Of a stretch of DNA of 64,000 bases, positions 41,861-53,706 are shown piece after piece. A program made the translations under genes and the position numbers. The DNA lies in assembly GCF_905147045.1 (NCBI RefSeq), contig NC_065898.1:12152001-12216000 (forward strand). The letters run 5' to 3'. The notes under the pieces are model-generated. The model searched no databases. It was not told where the DNA came from and was given only the letters and a program-made list of their open reading frames with translations. Within the stretch, counting starts at the first letter, position 1. The number at the start of each line of letters is the position of its first letter. This DNA is from Nymphalis io. Lineage: Eukaryota; Arthropoda; Insecta; Lepidoptera; Nymphalidae.

Positions 41861-42173
41861 ATTTTTCTTATAGAATATGAAAGGGGACGAGCACATGGGC
41901 CACCTGATTGTAAGTGGTCACCAACGCCCATAGACATTGTCATTGTAAGAAATGTTAACCATCGCCTACATTGCCAATGCGCCACCAACCTTGGGAACTA
42001 AGATGTTATGTTTCTTGTATTATTGTTTAATTACTACTTGTAGTATTGCGTAATTACACAGGCTCACTCACCCTTCAAACCGAAACATAACAATATCAAG
42101 TACTGCTGTTTAGCGATAGAATATCTGATAAGTGGGTGGTATCTACCCAGACGAGCTTGCACAAAGCCCTCAG
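41861..42173 (-). mobile_element. Fam-A, full length, reverse arm with a small insertion
   Basis: Minus orientation from TTTTTCTTATAGAATATGAA to the head TTGCACAAAGCCCT. An insertion of about 33 bp (within 42016-42052) carries the palindromic ACTACTTGTAGT. It faces 41494-41781 across about 80 bp. Confidence 0.9.
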
Positions 42174-43198
42174 TAAATGATAAATGGCTTTTTGATTTTG
42201 GTAGTATGAGAGATACTTGTAACGTTCCATTTTCGAATTGAATCGTTAACTTAGCGACTGTGAGAAATTTGTTAAACTCCTATACTAACATAGAAGTATA
42301 ACACAGCTTTTGCTGGTCGTAAATTTTCTCGTTGTACAATGTTGTAACATAACATACTACTGCGTCTTGAAATTCTATACTATAATAATCAAAGGTTATA
42401 CCCATCTAGATTAATCTAGACTTCATTTATTAAAAAAACATTATTTATTTATTTATATAAAAACATATGTACACGGCATGCTCATAAAATAATATTAATA
42501 ATCAGTTGCTTTTTATTTAACAATCAATAAAATTAATAAATTACTATAATTAATAAATTAAAATCATGTAACAATAATTTCCTGTGGCATAAACTATATA
42601 ACAGACAGATATAAATCATCATACATTTAAACTTTGAACTTGACTAGGAAAGTAAATAAAATTTAAATTAAATTAAATAAAAATTAATAATAAGCAAATT
42701 AGAATTCAATTCTTATAATTATTTTAACAGTTACAATTAGAATTATAACAGTTAACAGAAATCACAAAATATAAATAGTAAACAAAATTTACAAAACAAC
42801 CCTAAATTGCGTCAGCATGGCATAATAGCTGAGCTCTTAACCCTAAAGTCCCTCCGAGGCTAATGACCCGAGAACTGTGAGACGACATTTTTCAAAATTT
42901 TAACAGTAGATAATCTTTTCCGAGTTATCTGAAAAATGTCAGCTATTTCGTTTAAGTTTGTGTAATAATGATCTGATTTCTATAAGATTTAAGTTGACAA
43001 TACTATGTAGATTTGTTATTTTATATACATGCGGTATAATTTGGAATTAAGATTCTTTAAAAAATGTATATAATGCATAGAAAATTAGAAATTTTATAAG
43101 GAAAATAAACGTGATAATACTACATGGTTACAAATTTAGGTTAGTTTTTTAGTAACTAGTATTTCACATGACAATGCTTTCCTATCACTTACCGTAAC
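42174..43198. other. AT-rich, nothing recognised
   Basis: Very AT-rich with ATTAATA/AAATTAAA runs. No feature was recognised. Confidence 0.5.
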
Positions 43199-43328
43199 CG
43201 TAACAGCCTGTAAATGTCCCACTGCAGGGCTAAAGGCCTCCTCTCCCCTTTTTGAGGAGGAGGTTTCGAGCTTATTCCACCACGCTGCTCCAATGAGAGT
43301 TGGTAAAATACACATGTGGCAGAAATTC
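43199..43328 (-). mobile_element. Fam-B SINE, 5'-truncated
   Basis: GTAACAGCCTGTAAATGTCC to TACACATGTGGCAGAAATTC. The tail and part of the body are present and the tRNA-like head is absent. Confidence 0.85.
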
Positions 43329-43419
43329 CTAACACTTAATACACTACAATTTATACTACAATAAAAAGCTATAATAAAAAATAAAATTCAGTTGTAAGCC
43401 TGAATTTTCTTCCATCGTG

Positions 43420-43547
43420 TTATATTGCTGTTCCATCGAATGTTAGTGGAGAAATGGTGCGCTCAGAACCTGTGATTGGGCACAGACTTGTACATATGGC
43501 CACCGCGGCCGAAATTGATCATTATAAAAGTTAGTAGTAGTAGTTAA
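43420..43547 (+). mobile_element. Fam-C remnant, 3' part
   Basis: TATTGCTGTTCCATCGAATG, GGGCACAGACTTGTAC and GGCCACCGCGGCCGAAATTG match the Fam-C 3' half. The tail is a short TAG/GTAGTA run. Confidence 0.55.
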
Positions 43548-44856
43548 ACACATAAGTGAAACCTCACTGCAAATAAAAAGAAAATTACTCAAAAGCATTA
43601 AATCATTGAATCGTTATTAATCAAATCTGAAATTTTACACTTATCATACCCACAGGAGCTTCACTACAACAAAAGACTATGTTATTATAATTCATAACAA
43701 CAGTTTATCCTAAATTCACTAAAGTAGAATAATAAAAAAATAAAAAAAAGCTTTAGAAAGTATATTTTTTAAATGTTCACAATGAAGCGTGGGAATGTTG
43801 TAAATGAAAATGTAATGATGACTTTCGAGCTCGCTCTTGTTGTTGTAAAATTAATGGGTCTTTTAGAAAAACGTTTGACGTTTGTTTTTTTTTTAATATT
43901 GTTTCGAAAACAATATAATATTATGACATAAATAAAGTAAAATAGAAATTTCATAATTGATATACATTATATTTCTTTTTGTTTAAGAATTCCATTCCAA
44001 AGATGTATTAACCCTTTTCTTTAATGCTTTTAGTTAAGTTTCTGTCAGAAAGGTTGCCTGGTTGCCTGCCTGTCTGCGCATTTAACCTGCCGACCATCCT
44101 GTGCTATGAAGATATATTGTACCTTTGTGTGTATTAATAAATAATATTTTGTTAGCTAAGCTAAAATATTATTTGTAAGCCTTGGATATACGTTTGATAT
44201 ATTTAAAAGTTATTACGTCATTTATTAAACGAATTTTCTTACAATGTTATCGCTAGAAAACGAGTATAAACGGGGAAAAAGGGCACGACAAGCGTCTGCT
44301 ATTGCGGGTATTCAATAGAAAAATGTAGAGATTTTCCGTAAGAAAAAACTCTAAACTCACAGCAGAATATCTTGAAATGTCAGAATATGCGACCCTGATT
44401 ATAATAGTTTTCAAAATATCGTAAGATGGTTTTAGCATTTCACGAGTGAGATATGAAGAATCGACTTCTTAACACACTTGTTAATGTATAGCACTGCTTA
44501 TCATTGTTTAAGAATTAATTATTCGATATCGCATCTACAATATACTTGGATTATTTATTTATGTATCTTTTGACAATTCTGCACATGCAGAAACCAATTA
44601 TATTACTACTCTGCGTTCAAGAAACTTAGTTATCACACACAGAGTTATAGTTATATACTTTATCAAATATGTCTTAGGTACCATATGCGATCAAATCCGA
44701 CTTCAAAAAATTCCCTGAATGTAAGCTTAAAACAAAAACTTAACGATGTTCTATACCTTTAAATACAGATGGGACCGCTTCAGAGTTATACCTTAAAATA
44801 CATAACTAAAAATTCGCAAATATATAAATTTATGTATCTACAGACGAATTGGAAAA
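43548..44856. other. Nothing recognised
   Basis: AT-rich. A weak 12-bp inverted repeat AAATAATATTTT/AAAATATTATTT lies near 44139-44174. Otherwise featureless. Confidence 0.45.
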
Positions 44857-44938
44857 GCCAATGTCTATGTGCGTTGATGACCACTTACCATCAGGCCGCC
44901 CATATGCTCGTCCGCCTACCTATACTATAAAAAAAATT
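44857..44938 (+). mobile_element. Fam-A 3' fragment, 5'-truncated
   Basis: GCCAATGTCTATGTGCGTTG through the hairpin (ACCACTTACCATCAGGCCG) to ATACTATAAAAAAAATT. Confidence 0.85.
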
Positions 44939-45253
44939 AAAGCATAGATTTTTATTTCATACAGTATGGTTTGTGAAAATAAAGTTAAAAATAAGTAAAT
45001 TACATTGAATAAAACAATTTCTCAACAGTAAAGCCTCAGAAGAACTTTGCACACTTTTCCGTGTTTAAAAATGAAACACTCATTTATAAGTATTCGCGAT
45101 ATTATTTGCTCGAATTTTAATTGAAAATACTATTGTTTTGAAATTTCGTTATGAAGAAAATTGAAGTTATTAAAACTATTTGAAAAAATGTAACTTTTTC
45201 TGCTATATTATAAATAGACACAATGAAATACTTCCGTCTTGAGTTTGTTAATT

Positions 45254-45527
45254 AGGGAACGGCTTTGTGCGAGCCCGTCTGGGTAGGTACTGGTTGGTAC
45301 CACATATTCTATCGCCAAACAGCCATACTTCATATTGTTATGTTTGAGTTTAAAGGGTGAGTGAGCCTGTAAATCTGCACAAGAGACGTAATATTTAAAT
45401 TTTCAAGTTCGCATCGTCAATGTGCCCCCAACCTTATACTCGTAATAGATGATTAATATTTCTTACAGTGGGCGGTGGGGACTACTTGTATCATGTGACC
45501 CCTTTGCTAGTCTGCGACCTATTTTCA
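45254..45527 (+). mobile_element. Fam-A copy, old
   Basis: GGGAACGGCTTTGTGCGAGC, GCCAAACAGCCATACTTCAT and GGGTGAGTGAGCC are recognisable. The 3' end is strongly diverged. Confidence 0.75.
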
Positions 45528-45571
45528 ATTAATGTCATGGGTTAAATTTAGTATAAATTACAGAGTAATTA

Positions 45572-45796
45572 TATAAACACGTGAATATTGACCGTAGATT
45601 GCAGCTTTAAATACTTCAAAGCGCCACTGAATTTTGATATGCTTAATTTGTGTTTATAATACATCTCGTGCTCATCGTAAGGAAACCTGAATCAGGCGTA
45701 ATGATAATCTTCCACATGCGTACCCAATCACTTACATTGCAGCAACGTGGTGGAATAAGCTCACACAAGTTTTAGCTCAGCTAAGTGATATTTACA
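45572..45796 (+). mobile_element. Fam-B SINE, old
   Basis: ACACGTGAATATTGACCGTA, GCGCCACTGAATTTTGATAT, CAGCAACGTGGTGGAATAAG and AGCTCAGCTAAGTGATATTT align in order with Fam-B. Confidence 0.65.
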
Positions 45797-46289
45797 TTAC
45801 ATTTTATTCCCGAACATAGCAATATTTGTAACAAAGAAAAGATATCGCATTAAAACACTAAAATAATTTAAAAATAAGTTGCAAATGAAATTTCTGATAA
45901 TAATTACATAATAACGTTATATTATATACATAATAAGTTTATATTATGGTATTATAAGTTGCTTAATTACAAAAGAAGCTGTAGCTATTATTTTGATAGC
46001 GTTTTAAAAGCACCCGAGTTTTCGTGTTACGCCAATTATGAGACTCGGTTACTTTGACGATCAACGAACAGGGTTGTCACTATATTGGATATTGTCTATA
46101 TCTGATGCAAACATTTTAAGATCATTCACTCTTTCTATTTATTATTGGTTGGCTCAATGCATTATTCCCTTCTAGTTTCATTTCTATCTAATGTTACTTC
46201 CATCCATCAAACATAAGCATAATTATCCAAAATATTCCATCATTTTTTCTCTTGCTTTACAATCTCACTTCATTCTCAATACTACTAAA

Positions 46290-46357
46290 CCCAGAGTCGA
46301 ATCGAGCTCGCAACCCGGAGTGGAAGGCAGGGGCACTGCCAACTGCGCTAAAAGGCC
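46290..46357 (-). mobile_element. tRNA-like head of a further SINE or tRNA pseudogene
   Basis: The minus strand reads GGCCTTTTAGCGCAGTTGGC (A box) with a B-box-like GAGCTCGATTCGAC about 35 bases later. The 3' acceptor half does not pair convincingly with the 5' end. It is therefore more likely a SINE head or pseudogene than a working tRNA. It differs from the heads of Fam-B, C and D. Confidence 0.4.
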
Positions 46358-46889
46358 AGTCAGTATCAGAATGCATATCTTATATCACAAAAGATTACGC
46401 CATATATTTCGAAGACTTATCACGAAGAGTTAATCACAAGACTGTTGCGACAAACCATATACTGAGTAATCGCTTGAATTACTCGAATTTTTGGGCTTAT
46501 TGGAAAACAGGATATTGAGGATTCGATACTCGTGCCGAATATATAATATAAGTAGGTAAATTTTACCAAATTATTCAGGATCATTCAATTGCTAATGCTC
46601 ACCAACTTTTGGAACTTACATACACGATAAGACATTTGTATTTATAGTTTTACTAATGCACTTACCTTTCAAACCGGTACTCAGAAATAATTTATCAATT
46701 TAATACTAGAAATAAAATAAAATAATCAATCAATGAATCATCCCAAGCTCGCGCCTTAATAAATCGTTTTCAGTGTACTTATATGCATTTTTAATAAAAC
46801 TTCACAACCTTTTTGAAAACAATAAGAAGGCTTCAACAAGCTTATTAGTTTAATTACATATTTGACAAAAATTATGGATTTAATGATTG
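46358..46889. other. Nothing recognised
   Basis: No feature was recognised apart from the neighbouring tRNA-like head. Confidence 0.45.
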
Positions 46890-47263
46890 TTTTCATATCG
46901 TAACTAACTGATTGTATGTAATTTATAAAATTTTAACGTAACTGATTATAACTACAATGACTGGTGGTAGGACTTTGTGCAAACTCGTCTGGGTAGGTAC
47001 CACCCACTCATTATATTCTACTGCAAAACAGCAGTACTTGGTATTGTTGTTTAGGTATATCCGGTTTGAAGGGTAAGTGACCCAGTGTAATTACAGGCAC
47101 AAGGGACATAACATCTTAGTTCCCAAGGTTGGTGGCGCATTGTCGATGTAAGCGATGGTTAAAATATGGTCTTACAATGCCTATGTCTATGGGTCTTGGT
47201 GACCACTTACGATCAGGTGGCTCATATGTACGTCCGCCTACCTATTGTATAAAAAAATTAAGA
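46890..47263 (+). mobile_element. Fam-A copy with the shared 5' extension
   Basis: The body starts ACTGGTGGTAGGACTTTGTG at about 46959 and ends TTGTATAAAAAAATTAAG. The preceding about 70 bp matches 16285-16352 almost base for base. A short insertion (TTAGGTATA) interrupts the TGTTCCGG block. Confidence 0.88.
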
Positions 47264-47915
47264 TAAGAATGATCTGTATTTTAACGGTACTTAGTTTTCC
47301 GGACCTAGGTCAGGGTTGATTTATACAGGAAAAACGGAACGCTTCCCAAACTTATTAATCGCCTCTTATAAGTTTATTTTTACCTATTCCAGCTCTATTA
47401 TATTACCTGATGTAGCCCAGTTTAGGTGATCAACTATCCCATGTTATAACAATGTAAAGAATAATTTTGCTGTTGATGTTTTATTATTTTTGTATTCATT
47501 TCAGGCATTAAAATATGTAAAAATACAATAATATAATAAAATATATAGAATGTGAATATAATGCCAATATTTTAAAAACATACCCATAATACTACAATCC
47601 TAAGAAACTGCCTTGGTGGCTCTCAATTAATATCGTTATTAATTTTAGTCGAGCTAGCAACCTTAGCTGTGAACATATTTTATCAAAACTTCTAAGTATT
47701 TTCTTAATTACGTCGAAAATTGTTATCATCTAAGTCTAATAATATATTACTTTCATCCTAATCGACTATGTTAATAAATGTTTTGTTATAAATATATTTC
47801 TTTATGCTTACACCGGTGGAAAAGGTACTAAGTTTTAAAGTCTACTGGTCACTACTATTTGGTTGAAAGGGATTAATTAGTTTAGGTTTCATGGGTTGGT
47901 AGAGACTGTAAAGTA
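47264..47915. other. AT-rich, nothing recognised
   Basis: No feature was recognised. Confidence 0.5.
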
Positions 47916-48200
47916 ACAGTCTGTGAATGTCCCACTGCTGGGCCTCCTCTCCCTTTTTGAGGAAAAGATATTGAGCTAATTCCACCAAGCTGCTACAATG
48001 CGGGTTGGTGAAATATACATGTGGCAGAATTTAGAAATTAGACACATGCAGGTTTCCTCACGATGTTTTCCTTCACTGTATAGCACGAGATGAATTATAA
48101 TAACAAATTAAGCACATGAAAAATGAATGGTGCTTGACCGGGTTTGAACCCACGATCATCGGTTAAGATTCACGCGTTCTTACCACTAGGCCATCTCGGC
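47916..48200 (-). mobile_element. Fam-B SINE, full length
   Basis: TAACAGTCTGTGAATGTCCC to CCACTAGGCCATCTCGGC. The GCTAAGG portion of the tail is deleted. The B box complement GGGTTTGAACCCACG is intact. Confidence 0.9.
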
Positions 48201-48213
48201 TATATTCATGGGT

Positions 48214-49446
48214 CATCCCACAAAACTAGGTCCCAAAGTCCCGATTGACAAATAATAAAAAATGGGTTAATTTTAATATCAATATTATATATAATAAGCG
48301 ACATTAGCTTAGAGACCCCTATTATAATCTACATAAATAAAATTGAAGTGTCTGTCTGTGATTTCAAAATAACTGCTAAAGCTAATATGACTATTTGCGA
48401 GTTACTAAAACCAAAACAATCGTTTTATTTTTTGTCTGTCTATTTGTCCGGATAATCTTTGAAACAGCTAAGTATTACAAATATAAATAACTGAATTATT
48501 ATAAGAAGTATTTCAAGATATCGTTTAGTCTTTATTTCATCAAAATCAGTTAAGTCTATCAAAAGTTTCACGTACGCATTGTTGTTACTTTAACATTTGC
48601 TGCGGTCATTAGCCAATAAATAGCGGTGTGTAATGTGTCAATTTCTGAATAGTGGGGTCCAGTTTTTCCCTAGTAGAGAGGCTTTCTGCCATACATATTA
48701 GGATTCGATTTTAAATCTTTTGAGAAATGTAGTTAGCAATTTTTAGTATTTTAGTATTATAAAAAATATTGCTTATGTTATCAGTTATGTGATCAAAATT
48801 AAAATGCATGTTGTGGCCGTCTTGAAGAGTCGCACATTTTATGTAAGTTTGAATGTGTTTTTATTATTACTTGTGTAAGTGTTGTGATTGCTGATGGTCC
48901 TTAATAAAAAAATAATAAAAAACGTCCTATTTAGTTCAAATATGCGATGTCATTATTGTGTCGTCGTTTCGTAAAATAGTTTTTCTTCATTTATTGCATT
49001 ATTGCTTTGATAATATTAAATACTTTGTGACTTTATGTTGCAATTATTAAGTGGTTTGTAATTTTATTCTATTTTTATATTTTAGTTTGTAGATTATTAT
49101 TTATACTTTTTTTTAGGTTACCTATTCCTTAGTTGTAGAGCTTAATAAACTTTGCATTAAATTGTGTAGTTATATTCTTATTTATGGTTTAATTAAAATA
49201 GAATGGTTGTTATTTCTTTCTATAAACTTTTAGTACATCTTTTATATTTATGATTAGTTATCTTTTAGTTTTGAGTTTTCATTATTAGCTCAACTTGGAT
49301 AAATTAAAGATTTTTTTGAAGTTTGCACTAAATTGTTTAGTATCATTATTTATAGTTGAATTATATTAAAAGGGTTGCAATTTGTTTATATTACTTGCTA
49401 CTGCTGCAGCTCTACCCATGAGCAATTACATGTAGGTGGTAGGTAA
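48214..49446. other. Mostly featureless; one possible repeat piece
   Basis: The stretch 48320-48540 has TTGAAGTGTCTGTCTGTGAT and TTTGTCTGTCTATTTGTCCG, a style I associate with old lepidopteran DNA-transposon or Helitron remnants (from memory). Nothing else was recognised. Confidence 0.35.
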
Positions 49447-49700
49447 GTGTTAGGGCATTGTGCAATCTCGTCTGGGTAGGCACCACCCACTCATCAGATA
49501 TTCTACCGCAAAACAGCAGTACTTGGTATTGTTGTGTTCCGGTTTGAAGGATGAGTGAGCTAGTGTAATTACAAGCACAAAGGACATAACATCTTAGTTC
49601 CCAAGGTTGGTAGCGCATTGCCGATGTAAGCGATGATTAACATTTCTTACAATGCTTATGTCTATGGGCATTGGTACGCCTACCTATACTATAAAAAAAA
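49447..49700 (+). mobile_element. Fam-A copy lacking the 3' hairpin
   Basis: The body is near consensus, but GGGCATTGG joins directly to TACGCCTACCTATACTATAA. About 35 bp containing the CCAC-TTACCATCAG-GTGG element is deleted. Confidence 0.9.
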
Positions 49701-49917
49701 TTGTGGCATGTTCACGAGTATGTCATGTCAAAGATGTCGCTGTCCTAACAAATGAAAGTATTACTCCTAACATAGTTAAGACAAAAAGGTATACTATTAC
49801 AGTACACATAATTCAGTAATTCAATTTTTCTTTAATTACTTGAATAATAATTATCACACTCATATCCTATATAAGAAAGGTTGTGAATATATGTTACTTC
49901 TTCAAGCACAGCTAAAA

Positions 49918-50190
49918 TAATAATAACCAATAATAATAATAATAAATAATACACCAATAACGGCCATCTGATCCTAAGCTAAGCAGAGCCTTTACTATGG
50001 AAACCAGACAACTGATATACTATATATACTACTTTTCTTTTGTAAATACATACTTATATAGATAATTACACCCAGACTCGGGACAAACAGACATGTTCAT
50101 GCACACAAATGTCTATCCTGGATGGGAATCGAACTCACAATCTTTGGCATGAAAGGCAAGTATCTACCAACCCCGCCAACCGGCCTGTCA
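49918..50190 (-). mobile_element. Fam-D SINE, full length
   Basis: The TAATAATAATAATAAATAAT tail is at the left, then GGCCATCTGATCCTAAGC, and the head complement GATGGGAATCGAACTCAC ... CCGCCAACCGGC is at the right. Confidence 0.9.
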
Positions 50191-51154
50191 CCGTCAAAAT
50201 GTGATATAATTAACATTTTTTAGCCTTAATATAAGGGATATTAACTTTTTTCGATTATGACGCAGGTGAAGCCGTGGCTGAATCGCCAGTTAAGAATATT
50301 ATTGTAATAATAAAACCATATTCACTATAATTTGATAAGTCAATTTATCGATAATAGACTTAAATTTATTCTGTAATATCTTGTTCAAACACTTATCTTA
50401 AGTGCTTTAAATAACTTCCAATACAAAAACGCTCCTCAATTTTCGACGTAAAAACGATGAGGCTATTTGACGTTTTTTTTTGTTCAGCGGTTTTTATTCC
50501 GATTCATTTTTGCATCAAACATATTTCTGAAAATAAATTTATGAATTTTTGTTTTCATTTTAAACGTTTTAAATTGTAATCCTCTGTACATTATGGTGAT
50601 ATCGTTTGTAATGAGTTACAACAACAAAAAAAAACATTTCATAAAATCAAAATATATTTTATTACAGTAAGCTCATGCAAGCATGTTTAAATAACTTTTG
50701 ACATAATATTAAATATAGAGTTAATATACTTAAGTTGACGTTACGAAATGTATGTTATACCGAGAAAAATTGAAATTGTAAAAAACTCAATGTTATCTAT
50801 CAAATACAAGGTATTTTTAATACAAGGTATTGACATACCTTGTATTAAAATTAACAGATAAATGTGGAGTTGCCTCTTAGTTTTTGTGACCTAGAAATGC
50901 GTAATAAAATATTTTAAAATATTTTAAAATAACGATCCCAGACCAAGGCCTTAGAGGGACGGTAGCTAATATAACTGTTGAAAATAGTATAAGTAATTCC
51001 TAGGCAAGGTGATATTTTCCTCCGGTAAAGTTTGTGGCCAGAATTTATGCGTTTTACCGTAAATTCCAAACAAAGTTTCAAAATTCGGTCAAACTAAAAG
51101 CTTAATTTTAACCGCTTTCTATGTAAAATTAAAATTTATAGTTGAATAGTAAAA
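50191..51154. other. AT-rich with one perfect hairpin
   Basis: No family match. It contains the inverted repeat listed at 50815-50850. Confidence 0.5.
50815..50850. repeat. Perfect 16-bp inverted repeat with 4-nt loop
   Basis: TTTTAATACAAGGTAT (50815-50830) is exactly complementary to 50835-50850. The loop is TGAC. A third partial copy of ATACAAGGTATT lies just upstream at about 50804. Confidence 0.95.
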
Positions 51155-51262
51155 GTAAAGTAACAACTCATTTATATCCCAGTACAGGGCGATGGCTTTG
51201 TCTCCTTTTAAGGATAAGGAATTTTATCCGACACGTATAGTGTTTTCTTTCACACTTTTTTA
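51155..51262 (-). mobile_element. Fam-B remnant, old
   Basis: GTAACAACTCATTTATATCC, TTGTCTCCTTTTAAGGATAA and TAGTGTTTTCTTTCAC align with the complement of the Fam-B 3' half. Confidence 0.5.
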
Positions 51263-51288
51263 TTAAGCACTTGAAATAAAATGTTTGC

Positions 51289-51514
51289 TATTGGTCATCA
51301 CTATAGTCATTTACATTGTAAGAAATATGAACCATCCCTTACATCGTTAATACACCAGCAACCTGGGAACTAAGACGTTATATCCCTCGTACCTGTAGAT
51401 ACACTGGCTCGCTCACCTTTTACATAACACAACAATACCAAGTACTACTGTTTAGAATATCTGATGCGTGGGTGGTACCTTCCCAAACGAGCTTACACAA
51501 AGCCCTACCACCAA
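51289..51514 (-). mobile_element. Fam-A, missing its 3' end
   Basis: From TTGGTCATCACTATAGTCAT to CTTACACAAAGCCCTACCAC. The hairpin and A tail are absent. Confidence 0.8.
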
Positions 51515-51598
51515 GTTGTCCAGATTCGATCCGACGAACAGCGGCTATGATCCACTGTTCACTCTTAATCATTCGTTCATCCACTGGGCTACCTCAGA
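51515..51598 (-). mobile_element. tRNA-like SINE head, old
   Basis: CAGATTCGATCCGACGAACA and ATCCACTGGGCTACCTCAGA resemble the complement of a Fam-B type head. It abuts the Fam-A head. Confidence 0.4.
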
Positions 51599-51997
51599 CT
51601 AGAATTAAACATTAATTAAGTTAAGATATCAACATTCTAAAAGCACAACATTCATTTTATAAATTAAGATTACTAACTCGACCTATAAAATAAATCAAGT
51701 CGGAGATATGGACTAAATCCTTAATTTAGCCTGAGACCTCTTAAGTGATCTAGATGCGATGATAAAATTAAATTCCGCAAGTAATGTTGGAGCAATATCA
51801 ATGGAAAAGAAATCTTCTGGTTTATCAAAGAAAAAGATTGAAGGAATAATTAGACTTTCATGTCCGTAATAAGATGTTCATTATTTATATTCTTAAATTC
51901 AAAATAGTTATAGATAAAATTAATTTAAAACAATAAAAAAATACTTTATGTACGTGTTGTAGCTTTTTTTGTTAATTGTTATAGAATATTTTTTTAC

Positions 51998-52375
51998 GTC
52001 TGCCTCGTTGGTCTAGTGGCTTGATGTAAGGCCGAAGACCCGGAGGCCCTGGGTTCAATGCCCAGGTCGGGCCAATAAAAAGTTATTAGGTTTTTCTGTC
52101 AGAAAATTCTCAGTAGCAGCCCGGAGTCTGGAAGTTGGAAGTGTGTACACTCCCGTGTCTTGGAAAGCACGTAAAAGCCGTTGGTCCTGCACTTGAACTC
52201 TTTCCGGTCGTGTCAGATTGCCGTCCCATCGGATTATGAGAGTAAGGGTATAGAGAGTGCATCTGTGTTTGTGGACACACTTGTGCACTGTAATATCTCC
52301 TGCGTAGTTGGCTAATCTCTCTTGAGATCGGCCGCCGTGGTCGAAATCGGTCTGTAGGATATTATTATTATTATA
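51998..52375 (+). mobile_element. Fam-C SINE, full-length reference copy
   Basis: GTCTGCCTCGTTGGTCTAGT (A box), GGGTTCAATGCCC (B box), the complete body, then GGCCGCCGTGGTCGAAATCG and GTAGGATATTATTATTATTA. The AGGATATTATT end is the same as in Fam-D. Confidence 0.93.
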
Positions 52376-53149
52376 GTATTTTTAACGTGTAATGATAAAA
52401 ATGTTATTATAATTTTTATATCAATGATACTTATATTGACCAAATGACATTGCATCATTTAGATTCATTTAACGAAAAAATCGAATTTTTCCTCCGTTTA
52501 GAGAAAAATATGTACCTATTAAAATCCGTACGAGGTAATGTAATTAGAATCGTTGGGAGGGACTCACCCCGAGTGGCATTTGTGTACGCATACTTCCATA
52601 AATAAGTATTCCACAAATATAAGTTAACAATCCTTCTCATTAGTATGGGCCCCGCTAGTTTCCAAACGAAGCAGATTACTGTGATTGATGGGCTGAACTG
52701 TTATTTTAATTGACAGTTACTGATATACAAATACTAACAATGCATGAGCTTATGTATATGTCTATAATAATATTTGCATTGTTCTTTTGTAAAATAAATC
52801 GCCCGTCACAATTCTTTGATACTTTATAATTAAAAATGGTTCTTTACCCGTGTTTGAGAGGCAGTTGTATATACTTCTCTGTACTCCTTTCAACGTGTGT
52901 GTTAAATTTTTTAATGAACGGTTAAGTAGTTTATACGTGAAAGCGTAATAAATAAACAAACTATATACATATACATAACTATATACATAATATAAATGCT
53001 AAAGTGTAGCATTTATATTATTAGTCAGGATATATGCATCATATAAAATTATATATTCCACATCCGTCTAAAATCTTTAAGCTGAAATACGGAAGTTCAA
53101 TATTAATCGAATTAATATTTTTTGTATAAATCCGGAATCCGGATAAAAG
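52376..53149. other. Nothing recognised except a hairpin
   Basis: AT-rich; see the inverted repeat at 52988-53020. Confidence 0.5.
52988..53020. repeat. Perfect 14-bp inverted repeat with 5-nt loop
   Basis: TAATATAAATGCTA (52988-53001) is exactly complementary to 53007-53020. The loop is AAGTG. Confidence 0.93.
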
Positions 53150-53352
53150 TTACCTCTTTTGTTGAAAATTTTCATTATAATCCCGGAGTCTGAAAGTTTG
53201 TAATAATTACACTCCTTTGCCTCGAAAACCACGTAAAGCCATTGGCTCAAAATCTTACCGGTCGTTTTTATTTGTCTTCAGATTGGATTATGAGATTGGT
53301 GGAAATAAGATGGACTTTAATATGTCCTACGCTGTTAGGTGTTCTCTCTTAA
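53150..53352 (+). mobile_element. Fam-C, internal part, old
   Basis: TCCCGGAGTCTGAAAGTTTG, GCCTCGAAAACCACGTAAAG and TTAATATGTCCTACGCTGTT follow the Fam-C order. The head and tail are lost. Confidence 0.7.
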
Positions 53353-53375
53353 AAATGACCCAGTGGCTAAATATA

Positions 53376-53443
53376 GTAACAGTAACAGCCTGTGAATGAC
53401 CCACTGCTGGGCTAAGGCTTCCTCTCCCTTTTTGAGGCGAAGG
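53376..53443 (-). mobile_element. Fam-B, 5'-truncated tail
   Basis: CAGTAACAGCCTGTGAATGA to TTTTTGAGGCGAAGGT. Possible imperfect duplication of GTGGCTAAATA/GTGACTAAATA on either side. Confidence 0.8.
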
Positions 53444-53539
53444 TAAATACGTGACTAAATACGTTAAGGAGGAAATCATCATCATCATGACTAGATAGAT
53501 TCTTGTTTGAGTGATGAGATTGCGAAGGTTCATTTTTTA

Positions 53540-53706
53540 AGGTTAGTTGTCATCAACAAACATCGTCGTTATAAGAAATATTAATCATTCCTTACATCAC
53601 CAATGCACCACCAATCATGGGAACTAAGATGTTACGTTCTTTGTGCCTGTTGTTAAACTCACTCAACCTCCAAACCACGATGCAAAAATACTAAGTATTC
53701 TTTTAA
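53540..53706 (-). mobile_element. Fam-A remnant, old
   Basis: ATCATTCCTTACATCACCAA, ATGGGAACTAAGATGTTACG and AACTCACTCAACCTCCAAAC match the minus-strand Fam-A middle. Confidence 0.65.

Noticed and set aside
46191..46518. Overlapping 80- and 88-codon plus-strand frames as a small gene
   Set aside because: The less AT-rich centre is a tRNA-like SINE head on the minus strand, and no splice signals or protein motifs support a gene.
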